A DNA stretch of 64,000 nucleotides. Source: Ruminiclostridium papyrosolvens DSM 2782. GTDB taxonomy: Bacteria > Bacillota > Clostridia > Acetivibrionales > DSM-1351. The stretch lies in the NCBI RefSeq assembly GCF_029318685.1, contig NZ_CP119677.1:4145001-4209000 (forward strand), in the 5' to 3' direction. Both the position numbers and the translations under genes were made by a program. The notes beneath the pieces were generated by a model. That model did not search any database and was not told the origin of the DNA. It worked only from the letters and a program-made list of their open reading frames with translations. Positions 1 through 7,631 of this stretch are shown piece after piece (position 1 is the stretch's first letter; each line of letters begins with the position of its first letter).

Positions 1-424
1 AGGTAAAACACATATTGCAACGGCTCTAGGTTATGAAGCCTGCCGTCAGGGTATGAGAGTAAAATTCTATACGGCAGCAGGATTGATAAACGAATTACTT
101 GCAGCACAACAGGAATATCGTTTAAACAAGCTTGAAAAACAGTGGTTGGGGCCACATTTAGTTATTCTGGATGAATTGGGATATGTACCATTCAGTAAGG
201 TAGGTGCGGAATTGCTGTTTCAGTTTTGTTCTTCCCGATATGAAAGAGGTAGTCTAATCATAACTACAAATTTGGAATTTCCAAAATGGACGGAGGTGTT
301 GGGAGATGAACAAATGACTGCGGCTTTATTGGATCGGATAACCCATAATGCCCATATATTAAATATTAATGGTGACAGTTATCGGTTTAAACAGGCCCTT
401 GCCAAACAGACTGAGAATGTTTAA
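1..424 (+). CDS. istB: IS21-family IstB-like ATPase (5' end off window)
   Basis: This is the ATPase helper of an IS21-type transposase, which works with the IstA transposase in target selection. The reading frame is open from base 2, so the gene starts upstream of the window. The first residues GKTHIA are the tail of a Walker A loop, LVILDELGY is the Walker B/DnaA-like motif, and LIITTNLEF is the sensor region typical of IstB. About 141 residues are visible of a usual 250 or so. The C-terminus looks complete. The gene is followed directly by an IS21-like terminal repeat region, so the element probably continues to the left. The family call is firm, but whether the element is active cannot be judged from here. 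Confidence 0.9.
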   Translation, partial: GKTHIATALGYEACRQGMRVKFYTAAGLINELLAAQQEYRLNKLEKQWLGPHLVILDELGYVPFSKVGAELLFQFCSSRYERGSLIITTNLEFPKWTEVLGDEQMTAALLDRITHNAHILNINGDSYRFKQALAKQTENV

Positions 425-483
425 ATTTTTATGTATAGGTGGCCTAAAATTTGACCAGCAAGTGGCCTAAATTTCGATTGACA
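425..483. repeat. Right end of IS21-like element with tandem terminal repeats
   Basis: After the istB stop codon come two near-identical direct repeats, GTGGCCTAAAATTTGA at 439-454 and GTGGCCTAAATTTCGA at 462-477. The segment ends in TTGACA at 478-483. Multiple short repeats near the tip and a terminal CA are typical of IS21-family ends, where the transposase binds. Immediately after 483 the reading frame of a truncated ABC binding-protein gene begins, so 483 is the likely element boundary. The left end lies outside the window, so the target duplication cannot be confirmed. Confidence 0.7.
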
Positions 484-765
484 TTAACAGATGCACTTTA
501 CAAAGGTCAAGTATGGGTAGACACCCATTCTCCCAAAGAAATTGCAGAAGTATTAAAACCGTCCTTTCCTGACACTGATACAGAGCTTCTGACAGTTGTT
601 GCCGAAAGGTACAAAAAAATTGATGCCTGGTGTAAGGAACCTGATATGAAAAAGGAAGCCTTTGAACTGCTCCAGACTGTAATGAATAAGGCAGGTGAAC
701 TAAAACAGAAAGTGCCCTATGACAAGGTGGTTGTTAACACCTACGCCCATAAGGCAATTAAGTAA
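484..765 (+). pseudogene. 3' fragment of SsuA/NMT1-like ABC substrate-binding protein gene
   Basis: About 93 codons remain, encoding the C-terminal lobe of a sulfonate/nitrate/taurine-type (NMT1/SsuA-like) periplasmic-binding-protein family member. Diagnostic segments are LYKGQVWVDTHSPKEIAEVL, a helical PDMKKEAFELLQTVM segment and the ending VVVNTYAHKAIK. No signal peptide, lipobox or N-terminal lobe is present. The frame runs straight out of the IS21-like end, and a TTG at 451 inside the element is the only possible start. I read it as a gene cut by the insertion. Its neighbours (methionine importer, Rrf2 regulator, larE) fit a sulfur-acquisition locus. The exact substrate is unknown. Confidence 0.75.
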
Positions 766-1038
766 GTTATAAATTTCTGTTTCAGCATCTGTACTCCCGT
801 ATAAAATTGTATCAATGATTGCTTATAAGATATTTGCAAGAGTTTATAACGGCTCATCTTAGGATTTTTTACCGTCGCTCACATTCATCGTCCATGATTC
901 ATTGTGTCGCTAAAACCTTCATCGTAAAGGTTTTCCGGTAAAATATCCTTGCTTCGCCGATAAACATCTGCAAATATCTTTAACCAAGCTTCCATTGATA
1001 CAATTTATACTCTTAGTACAGGCTGAAAACATATAAGT
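766..1038. repeat. Long imperfect inverted repeat filling the intergenic region
   Basis: The whole gap between the SsuA fragment and metQ is one imperfect palindrome. The left arm segment GTATAAAATTGTATCAATG (799-817) pairs with CATTGATACAATTTATAC (993-1010). GATATTTGCA (829-838) pairs with TGCAAATATC (969-978). The outer arms TGTACT (790-795) and AGTACA (1015-1020) also match. An inner 8-bp stem AAAACCTT/AAGGTTTT (912-919, 927-934) lies inside. It could act as a convergent terminator or be a MITE-like or hairpin element. No ORF is convincing in it. Confidence 0.75.
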
Positions 1039-1848
1039 TTAGAATAGTGGAACAACTGCTCCCTTGTACTTTTCTTCTATAAACTTCTTGACCTTTTCGC
1101 TTTTAAGAGCGTCCACCAAAGCTTTTATATCCTCTCTGTTCTCGTCACCCTTACGAATGGCAAGAATATTGATATATGTCTTTGCAGCTACTGAATTGGC
1201 TTCTTCTTTTGCAAGAGCGTCCTTTTCAACATTGAAGCCCGCCTGCAAGGCAAAGTTTCCGTTTATAACTGCCACATCCACATCAGGCAGAGTTCTTGCC
1301 AACTGAGCGGCTTCAAGTTCTTTGATTTTAATATTCTTTGGGTTTTGTGTTATATCCTTTACTGTTGCCTTGAATCCGGCAGTAGGATTTACTTTTATAA
1401 GTCCGGCAGTTTCCAGAAGTAAAAGAGCTCTTGCTTCATTTGTAGTGTCGTTTGGAACGGCAATAGTTGCCCCATCAGCAATAGCATCAAGTGACTTTAC
1501 CTTCCCGGGATATATTCCTAATGGCTCGTAATGGATTCCCGCTGCAGATACTAATTGTGTATTGTTTTCAACATTGAAATTATCCATGTACGGCTTATGC
1601 TGGAAATAGTTTGCATCCAGTGTTTTGTCTTGTAATGCAAGATTTGGCTGAACATAGTCCGTAAATTCTTTTATTTCAAGCTCATATCCTTTGTCTTTTA
1701 GTGCGCTCTGAACCTCTTTGAGTATCTCTGCATGAGGTGAAGGTGATGCTCCAACAACAAGCTTCTTAGATTGTGAACCGCAGCCTGATAATATGCCTGA
1801 GACTGCAAATACCGTTGTTAGTAATAATGCAAGTAATTTTTTCTTCAT
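1039..1848 (-). CDS. metQ: Methionine ABC transporter substrate-binding lipoprotein MetQ
   Basis: This is the extracellular methionine-binding lipoprotein of the MetNIQ importer (NlpA/MetQ family). It is 269 residues long, the usual length. A lipoprotein signal peptide (KKKLLALLLTTVFAVSGILSG followed by Cys) has a clear LSGC lipobox near residues 20-23. The mature protein begins with VVGASPSPHAEIL, typical of the family, and contains YFQHKPYM and AVPNDTTNEARAL segments that line the ligand cleft. It is the last gene of metN-metI-metQ, 30 bp downstream of metI, with a GGAGG-type site upstream of the ATG. D-methionine or methionine sulfoxide are possible additional ligands. Confidence 0.93.
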   Translation of the reverse strand: MKKKLLALLLTTVFAVSGILSGCGSQSKKLVVGASPSPHAEILKEVQSALKDKGYELEIKEFTDYVQPNLALQDKTLDANYFQHKPYMDNFNVENNTQLVSAAGIHYEPLGIYPGKVKSLDAIADGATIAVPNDTTNEARALLLLETAGLIKVNPTAGFKATVKDITQNPKNIKIKELEAAQLARTLPDVDVAVINGNFALQAGFNVEKDALAKEEANSVAAKTYINILAIRKGDENREDIKALVDALKSEKVKKFIEEKYKGAVVPLF

Positions 1849-1878
1849 TTTGTTACCTCCTTGTTTATATTAAATGTA

Positions 1879-2550
1879 TTAACTTTGTTTTCTCTTATCA
1901 CGTTTTCTGGCTATTCCTGTTCCCAATTCCTGCGCTATCTGTACAACAATAACAAGTAATGCAACAGTGACAAACATCATGTCATTCTGATACCTGTAAA
2001 GGCCATAGCGTATTGCAATGTCACCAAGTCCTCCTCCGCCTACTATTCCTGCCATTGCGGAGTAGCCGAGTATTGTTGTGGTTGCTATTGCAGCCCCTGT
2101 AATAAGGGATGGTACAGATTCAGGCAGCATTACCTTACGGATTATCTGAAAGGGGCTGCACCCCATTGAAACAGCTGCCTCTATAACACCCTTGTCAACC
2201 TCCTGAAGCGAGGATTCTACAAGTCTTGCAATAAAGGGTGCTGCCGCTATTACAAGAGGTACCACGGTAGCAGTTGACCCGATGGTTGTTCCGATTAATG
2301 CTCTGGTAACTGGCATTACAGCAATTAATAGTATAAGAAAAGGAATCGAACGAAGCAGGTTTACTATTACGTTGAGAATCTTGTTTAACTTGGGCTTAGG
2401 GAGAATTCCGTTGTTTTCGCTTGTAACAAGCAGTACTCCTAACGGAAGGCCTATCACATATGCTGCAAGTGTAGATAACAATGTCATATAAACTGTTTCA
2501 AGAAGACCTTTGCCTATCATCATCCAGGTTGAACTATCCCACATGGTCAA
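1879..2550 (-). CDS. metI: Methionine ABC transporter permease MetI
   Basis: This is the membrane permease of the methionine importer, 223 residues with about five hydrophobic segments. The EAA loop is visible around EAAVSMGCSPFQIIRKVMLPESVPSL, where the permease docks on MetN, and the segment GIVGGGGLGDIAIRYG is typical of MetI. Its start overlaps the 3' end of metN by 17 bases, so the two are probably translationally coupled. The neighbours leave little doubt about the assignment. Confidence 0.94.
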   Translation of the reverse strand: MTMWDSSTWMMIGKGLLETVYMTLLSTLAAYVIGLPLGVLLVTSENNGILPKPKLNKILNVIVNLLRSIPFLILLIAVMPVTRALIGTTIGSTATVVPLVIAAAPFIARLVESSLQEVDKGVIEAAVSMGCSPFQIIRKVMLPESVPSLITGAAIATTTILGYSAMAGIVGGGGLGDIAIRYGLYRYQNDMMFVTVALLVIVVQIAQELGTGIARKRDKRKQS

Positions 2551-3550
2551 GAACCTCCTCTACCGCAAGATTTCTTTCTTTCAGGTAATGAATTATCTTT
2601 TGAGATATCAATTCGTCATCAGGAAGTTGTATAACCATCTGTCCGTATGCTTTTCCATCTATATCACGCATATCTGCAAACATTATGTTAACAGGTGCAC
2701 CGCAGTCCAGTATCATTGTGGCAACAACAGGCTCATATGAGGAACTACCGTCAAATACTATCCTGCAACACCGGCTTCCGATATTTTTTTCATTTCTATT
2801 TCCATTTGGAAATACCAATCTTTGAGCTGCATTTGTCTTAGGGTGTGCAAAAACTTCAGACACCTTCCCCTGCTCCGCAATCCCGCTTTTATCTATGATT
2901 GCAACGTGGGAACATATCTGTTCCACTACGCTCATTTCATGAGTAATTATTACGATGGTAATTCCAAGTCTGCTATTTATGTCTTTCAGCAATGAAAGAA
3001 TTGCTTTTGTGGTATTAGGGTCAAGGGCAGACGTAGCCTCATCACATAGCAAAACTTTTGGATTTGTGGCTAAAGCTCTGGCAATGGCAATCCTCTGCTT
3101 TTGTCCTCCGGACAGCTGTGAAGGATAGGCTTCTGCCTTGTCAGCCAAATCAACCAGCTCCAGTAGCTCCTTCGCACGCTTATGGGCATCCTTTTTATCT
3201 ATTCCTGATACTTCAAGGGGAAATGTTATGTTCTCTATTGCAGTACGCTGCATGAGAAGATTAAACTGCTGAAATATCATTCCCATGGACTGGCGGACTT
3301 TTCGCAATTCCTTTTCACTAAGGCCTGCCAAATCTACTCCGTCTATTACTACCCTTCCTCCTGTTGGCTTTTCAAGATAGTTAATACACCTGACCAGAGT
3401 ACTCTTTCCTGCTCCGCTCATACCGATTATTCCGAAAATGTCCCCCTGGTTGATTGTAAGATTTACATTTTCAAGAGCTTTTACTACATTTGTTTTTCCT
3501 GAGAATATTTTTGTTAATCCCTCTATGTTAATTACAGGCTTGCTGTCCAT
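2534..3550 (-). CDS. metN: Methionine ABC transporter ATP-binding protein MetN
   Basis: This is the ATPase of the MetNIQ importer, about 338 residues. Walker A is GMSGAGKST, the signature is LSGGQKQRIAIARAL and Walker B is VLLCDEATSALD, followed by the H-loop histidine in ITHEMSV. The C-terminal 85 or so residues form the NIL domain, the allosteric methionine-sensing domain of MetN. A GTG at 3562 is in frame, but I chose the ATG at 3550 because AGGTAGGT (3568-3561) lies about 10 bases upstream of it and would abut the GTG. It is the first gene of the operon, behind a strong promoter at 3626-3654 and a palindrome at 3669-3692. Confidence 0.94.
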   Translation of the reverse strand: MDSKPVINIEGLTKIFSGKTNVVKALENVNLTINQGDIFGIIGMSGAGKSTLVRCINYLEKPTGGRVVIDGVDLAGLSEKELRKVRQSMGMIFQQFNLLMQRTAIENITFPLEVSGIDKKDAHKRAKELLELVDLADKAEAYPSQLSGGQKQRIAIARALATNPKVLLCDEATSALDPNTTKAILSLLKDINSRLGITIVIITHEMSVVEQICSHVAIIDKSGIAEQGKVSEVFAHPKTNAAQRLVFPNGNRNEKNIGSRCCRIVFDGSSSYEPVVATMILDCGAPVNIMFADMRDIDGKAYGQMVIQLPDDELISQKIIHYLKERNLAVEEVLDHVG

Positions 3551-3625
3551 AATATATTTCACCTACCTGTTAGAATATATTCATACTATTCATATAATTC
3601 ATATATGTATTCTATTGTTTTCTTT

Positions 3626-3654
3626 AGTATAATAGGTGATTTCAATATTGTCAA
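3626..3654 (-). promoter_or_regulatory. metNIQ promoter
   Basis: On the minus strand TTGACA (3654-3649) and TATACT (3631-3626) are separated by exactly 17 bases, a near-consensus sigma-A promoter. The transcript would have a leader of about 70 bases. I looked for an S-box (SAM riboswitch) in this leader and found none, so control is probably by a DNA-binding protein. Confidence 0.8.
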
Positions 3655-3668
3655 TGTTATTTTTTAGA

Positions 3669-3692
3669 ATTCCCATGTAATTACATGGGAAT
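3669..3692. promoter_or_regulatory. Perfect 24-bp palindromic operator between metN and the Rrf2 gene
   Basis: ATTCCCATGTAA at 3669-3680 is followed by its exact reverse complement at 3681-3692. It lies about 15 bases upstream of the metN -35 box and about 90 bases upstream of the Rrf2-family start codon. Rrf2/CymR proteins bind AT-rich palindromes with GGAAT-type ends, so this is the obvious candidate site for the adjacent regulator. Binding is inferred. Confidence 0.75.
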
Positions 3693-3781
3693 AAATCTGA
3701 ATAAAAACTAATAATATTGACACATTATAAAGTATGTGGTTCAATAAAACATATATAATTAGTATGAAATTGGAGGCAATT

Positions 3782-4228
3782 ATGCGAATTTCGTCAAAGG
3801 GCAGATACGGGATAGCATCTATGATATGTGTTGCTCAATTGGGCAGAAACGGTGATTTTGTTACTGTGATAAGTATTTCAGAAAAACTTGGAATATCAAA
3901 AATTTACCTTGAACAGGTTTTCTCACTTTTGAAAAGGTCAAAGCTTGTTTCTTCCATCAAGGGGTCTCAGGGGGGATACCAACTGACTAAATCACCAGAA
4001 AAAATTACTGCTTATGATATTTTGCAAGCAGTTGAAATAAGTTTGTTTGAAGTAACAGAGCGTTCCGTTTCCCGGCAGGCAGAAGGAATTGAGAAATCAA
4101 TAACTTCCTTGGTCTGGAGCAAGATGGACAAATCAATTTCCGAAGTTCTGAAGAACGTTACTCTCACCGACCTTGTTGATGAAGCTGAAAGAAACCCGGA
4201 AGATGATTCCTTTATGTTTTATATATAG
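3782..4228 (+). CDS. Rrf2-family transcriptional regulator (CymR-like)
   Basis: This is a 148-residue winged-helix regulator. The start MRISSKGRYGIASM and the segment KGSQGGYQLTKSPEKITAYDILQAVE are hallmarks of the Rrf2 family. I chose the ATG at 3782 because TGGAGG sits 5 bases upstream; a longer frame from 3734 has no such site. The three clustered cysteines of Fe-S types such as IscR are missing (only one Cys, near residue 16). That points to the CymR-like branch, which senses sulfur status through protein partners. It is divergent from metNIQ with a perfect palindrome between them. The inferred role is control of methionine and sulfur uptake. Confidence 0.87.
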   Translation: MRISSKGRYGIASMICVAQLGRNGDFVTVISISEKLGISKIYLEQVFSLLKRSKLVSSIKGSQGGYQLTKSPEKITAYDILQAVEISLFEVTERSVSRQAEGIEKSITSLVWSKMDKSISEVLKNVTLTDLVDEAERNPEDDSFMFYI

Positions 4229-4358
4229 ACGAAAACATTTTACATTGCCGAAGCCAAAGAATATCAAGTCTTCAGATCTGACCATAAAACAATAGGCTGT
4301 CACAAAACCAAATACAATATATAAGAAAACTTTCAAGGTTATGTTTAATTAGTACTTC

Positions 4359-4406
4359 TGTACAAACTTATAACAATGGATTGCTCCAATTGTTATAAGT
4401 TGTACT
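4359..4406. repeat. Hairpin between the Rrf2 gene and larE
   Basis: AGTACAAACTTATAACAA-like and TTGTTATAAGTTGTACT arms pair over about 20 bases around a short loop (ATTGC). Both genes end toward this 250-base gap, so it may be a shared terminator, but no T-run follows on either strand. The rest of 4229-4475 shows nothing else recognisable. Confidence 0.5.
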
Positions 4407-4475
4407 CACATACTATAAACAGCTTTAATATATTGTATCTATATAGTTTTGCACAGCCTTTAAATAATTTGTTTA

Positions 4476-5291
4476 TTATTTTATATTTAGGCCTTCATTC
4501 ATACTGCCTGTTCTGTAACCCTTTAAATCCAAAGCAGTATACATAAATCCAATCTTTTTAAATTCAGAATAAACTTTTTCTCTTATTTCGCTGTCAATAA
4601 ATTTCAGGAACTGTTCCTGTCCCACTTCGATTCTTGCTATATCACCGTGAAACCTTACTCTCACCTGTTTAAAGCCCAAATCCATAAGCAGTTGTTCAGC
4701 CCTGTCTATCATTCTAAGCCTTTGCTGGGTAATTTTTTCTCCGTACGGAAATCTGGAGGAAAGACACGCAAATGCGGGTTTATCCCAGCTTTTAAGACCC
4801 ATTTCCTTTGACAGAAAACGTATTTCGTCTTTTGTAAGAAGAGCATCTTTCAGTGGGCTAAGTACACCGTGCTCGCTTACAGCCTGCAGTCCGGGTCTGT
4901 AGTCTCCAAGGTCGTCATGGTTGGAGCCTTCTAAAATATGCTTTACGTTTTCCTCTTTTGCAACCGTCTGAATTTTATCATATAACTCATTTTTACATAA
5001 ATAACAGCGGTTAACAGGATTATCTGAAAATCCTTCAACATCCAGTTCTTCAGAATCAATTATCCTATGTCTTATACCAAAGCTTGCAGTAAATTCCTTT
5101 GCTTCATTCATCTCTCTCTCAGGGTATGTGGAAGAATGTGCTGTCACTGCTACAACGTCTTTTCCAAGTACATCATATGCTACTTTCAATAAAAAGGAAG
5201 AGTCAACCCCGCCGGAAAAAGCTACTGCAGCACTTCCTAATGATTTTATATTATTTTTAAGAAAATCAAGTTTGTCAAATACGCTCATCAT
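4476..5291 (-). CDS. larE: ATP-dependent sulfur transferase LarE
   Basis: This is a PP-loop ATP pyrophosphatase of the LarE family, 271 residues. LarE adenylates a pyridinium carboxylate and inserts sulfur during synthesis of the nickel-pincer cofactor of lactate racemase. SGGVDS (about residues 26-31) is the PP-loop. Cys176 in ACLSSR matches the sacrificial cysteine position of Lactobacillus LarE. This protein also has Cys96 and Cys99 in NRCYLCK. That three-cysteine pattern is, as I recall, the type that binds an iron-sulfur cluster and can act catalytically rather than giving up its own sulfur. GGAGG lies 5 bases before the ATG. No larA, larB or larC is in the window, so its partner is unknown. 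Confidence 0.9.
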   Translation of the reverse strand: MMSVFDKLDFLKNNIKSLGSAAVAFSGGVDSSFLLKVAYDVLGKDVVAVTAHSSTYPEREMNEAKEFTASFGIRHRIIDSEELDVEGFSDNPVNRCYLCKNELYDKIQTVAKEENVKHILEGSNHDDLGDYRPGLQAVSEHGVLSPLKDALLTKDEIRFLSKEMGLKSWDKPAFACLSSRFPYGEKITQQRLRMIDRAEQLLMDLGFKQVRVRFHGDIARIEVGQEQFLKFIDSEIREKVYSEFKKIGFMYTALDLKGYRTGSMNEGLNIK

Positions 5292-5370
5292 AATATCCTC
5301 CCGAAAATCTTATCCCTAGTTATCCTATATAAATTATAATGATAATACAATAATCAGATATCCGTGTCAA

Positions 5371-7539
5371 TTATTTCTTCCACTTGGCCAATGCCTCGGC
5401 AAGTGCTGAATTTATACTTTCGTCCTTATCCTGTTGTCTCATAAATTTAGCAACATCCTTTTTGTCTACCTGTTCCCCTTTTCTCTTTTTAAAGGCATCC
5501 AGCTTCTCTCTGTAACCGCAGGAACAGTAGAAGGATTTATTGTCCCCTTCTCCTCTGATTTCCATCTTCTTGTGACATTCGGGGCATCTGGCATTTGATA
5601 TTACAGTTACCGATTTTCTGTATCCGCATTCTCTGTCAGGGCATACATGCATTTTCCCTTTCTTGCCGTTTACCTCCAAAAGGTATTTCCCGCATTCGGG
5701 ACATTTTTCTCTGGTTAAATTATCGTGCTTGAACTGCTCCGAGCTTGCTATAACTGCTCCCACCAATTTTTTAGCATAATTTTTCATATCTCCTACAAAG
5801 GCATTTGAGTTGGCCTTACCTTTACTAATCAATGAAAGCTGTTGTTCCCATTTTGCTGTAAGTTCAGGCGATTTCAGGTCCGCCGGAACCAGTGAAATAA
5901 GTTGTGTTCCTTTTGAGGTTGGATGGATTTCCTTGCCTCTTCTCTCCACGTAGAAGGTATTAAATAACTTTTCTATTATATCTGCTCTTGTTGCAGGGGT
6001 ACCAAGTCCGCTGGTGTTTTCTAAGGCTTCCTTTAATGCTTTATTGTCTACAAATTTTCCCGGATGCTCCATTGCCGAAAGCAACGTTGCTTCGGTATAC
6101 CTTGCAGGTGGCTTGGTTTTTCCGTTTATTGCTTTAGGTGCAACAACTTTTGCCTTTTGGCCTTTTTGAATATCCGGCAAAGACTGGTCATTGTCATCTT
6201 CCTCATTGTCTTCGTCAAGCTTTCCGAAACCGTCATATACTGTTTTCCAACCCGCTGACCTGACTATTTTTCCCTTTGCATAGAAGTTTTCTCCTGCAAC
6301 TGCGAGCTTTACAGTTGTCTGCTCATATTCAAAAGGCTGGCTTAGCACTGCTATAAATCTCTTGACAATTAAATCATATATATTCCGCTCTTCTGCATTC
6401 AATGAGGACAAATCAACAAATTGCTCTGTTGGTATGATTGCATGATGGTCTGTAACCTTGCTGTTATCCACAAACCTTTTTGTAACACTTATTTTGTTTC
6501 TCATAACTCCCTGAACAAGCTTTGCATAAGGGCCTACGGCTACGCTTTTCAAGCGTTCATTCAAGGTTGGCACAATATCATCTGTTATGTACCTTGAATC
6601 TGTTCTTGGATACGTAACCAGCTTGTGCGACTCATAAAGACGCTGCATTATGTTGAGGGTTTGTTTTGCTGAATATGAAAACTTTTTGTTTGCATCTCTT
6701 TGAAGCTCTGTCAGGTCATAAGCCAATGGAGGCAATTCCTTCTTGGTTTCTTTTTTTACCTCAACTACTTCGCCCGTCTGGCCTGTTATTTTTGCTACTA
6801 TACCGTCTGCTTCTTCTTTGTTGAAGGTTCTGGTCTGATTTGTTTTGCTGTCCTGCCACTGTACCGTAAATCCGTTAAACTGTGCAGAAATTGTCCAATA
6901 GTCTTTTGGCCTGAATTTGCGAATTTCTTCTTCTCTTTCTACTATCATTGCAAGAGTAGGTGTCTGTACTCTTCCTGCCGACAACTGTGCGTTGTATTTG
7001 CAGGTCAATGCTCTGGTGACATTAAGCCCAACTAACCAGTCAGCTTCCGCCCTGCTCTGTGCAGAGTAATACAGGTTGTCGTACTCCTTGGAAGGTCTTA
7101 ATTTTGCGAAACCCTCCTTTATGGCTTTGTCTGTCTGAGAAGATATCCATAGACGCTTTATGGGCTTTTTAAACCCTGCTTTCATTATAATCCATCTGGC
7201 AACAAGTTCTCCTTCTCGCCCCGAATCAGTGGCTATTACAAGTTCGTCCACATCTGCTCTGTTCAAAAGTCCTCTGACTACCCCGTACTGTTTTGCAGTC
7301 TGCTTTATTACTACCAGTTCCATTTTGTTTGGGACCATTGGCAGGTCTTCAAGGTTCCATGTCTTGTACTTGTTGCCATAGGCCTCAGGGTCTGCAAGGG
7401 TAACAAGATGCCCTAAAGCCCATGTTACTATATATTTTTTTCCCATTATATAGCCATTGGCGTTCTGTCCACAGTTCAGAACTTTTGCCAGGTCTCTGGC
7501 TACCGAAGGTTTTTCTGCTAGTACTATTGTAAAACCCAT
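5371..7539 (-). CDS. topB: DNA topoisomerase III (type IA)
   Basis: This is a 722-residue type IA topoisomerase that relaxes and decatenates DNA by single-strand passage. The N-terminal TOPRIM domain starts VLAEKPSVARDLAKVL, with the acidic DSGREGE motif near residue 105. The active-site tyrosine lies in LVTYPRTDSRY, near residue 309. The C-terminus carries two small zinc-binding modules (CPECGKYLLEV...CPDRECGY and CPECHKKME...CSCGY). The ATG at 7539 has no recognisable ribosome binding site: the upstream bases are a hairpin (7546-7610) ending in TTTCTTAA. That is odd for this sequence and is discussed as a possible insertion boundary. Confidence 0.93.
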   Translation of the reverse strand: MGFTIVLAEKPSVARDLAKVLNCGQNANGYIMGKKYIVTWALGHLVTLADPEAYGNKYKTWNLEDLPMVPNKMELVVIKQTAKQYGVVRGLLNRADVDELVIATDSGREGELVARWIIMKAGFKKPIKRLWISSQTDKAIKEGFAKLRPSKEYDNLYYSAQSRAEADWLVGLNVTRALTCKYNAQLSAGRVQTPTLAMIVEREEEIRKFRPKDYWTISAQFNGFTVQWQDSKTNQTRTFNKEEADGIVAKITGQTGEVVEVKKETKKELPPLAYDLTELQRDANKKFSYSAKQTLNIMQRLYESHKLVTYPRTDSRYITDDIVPTLNERLKSVAVGPYAKLVQGVMRNKISVTKRFVDNSKVTDHHAIIPTEQFVDLSSLNAEERNIYDLIVKRFIAVLSQPFEYEQTTVKLAVAGENFYAKGKIVRSAGWKTVYDGFGKLDEDNEEDDNDQSLPDIQKGQKAKVVAPKAINGKTKPPARYTEATLLSAMEHPGKFVDNKALKEALENTSGLGTPATRADIIEKLFNTFYVERRGKEIHPTSKGTQLISLVPADLKSPELTAKWEQQLSLISKGKANSNAFVGDMKNYAKKLVGAVIASSEQFKHDNLTREKCPECGKYLLEVNGKKGKMHVCPDRECGYRKSVTVISNARCPECHKKMEIRGEGDNKSFYCSCGYREKLDAFKKRKGEQVDKKDVAKFMRQQDKDESINSALAEALAKWKK

Positions 7540-7545
7540 TTAAGA

Positions 7546-7610
7546 AACCAAAAATTTTTTATCGTCTGATAACGTCGATTTTTCATTTTGTACGATATCA
7601 AATTTTGGTT
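7546..7610. repeat. Hairpin between the zinc-ribbon gene and topB
   Basis: AACCAAAA (7546-7553) pairs with TTTTGGTT (7603-7610), with further pairing of TATCGT (7560-7565) and ACGATA (7592-7597). It lies directly after the zinc-ribbon gene stop and 6 bases before the topB start. It could be a terminator for the island transcript or mark the end of the inserted element. Confidence 0.6.
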
Positions 7611-7631
7611 ATTCACCTCTCTTTTCATTTA

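Noticed and set aside
451-483. TTG start for the SsuA-like fragment
   Set aside because: These codons lie inside the IS21-like terminal repeats and have no ribosome binding site, so they are not native coding sequence.
3551-3562. GTG start at 3562 for metN
   Set aside because: The AGGTAGGT site would touch this start, whereas it is well placed for the ATG at 3550.
3551-3625. Possible SAM riboswitch before metN
   Set aside because: The leader is short, AT-rich and lacks the conserved S-box stems; no terminator or anti-terminator is visible.
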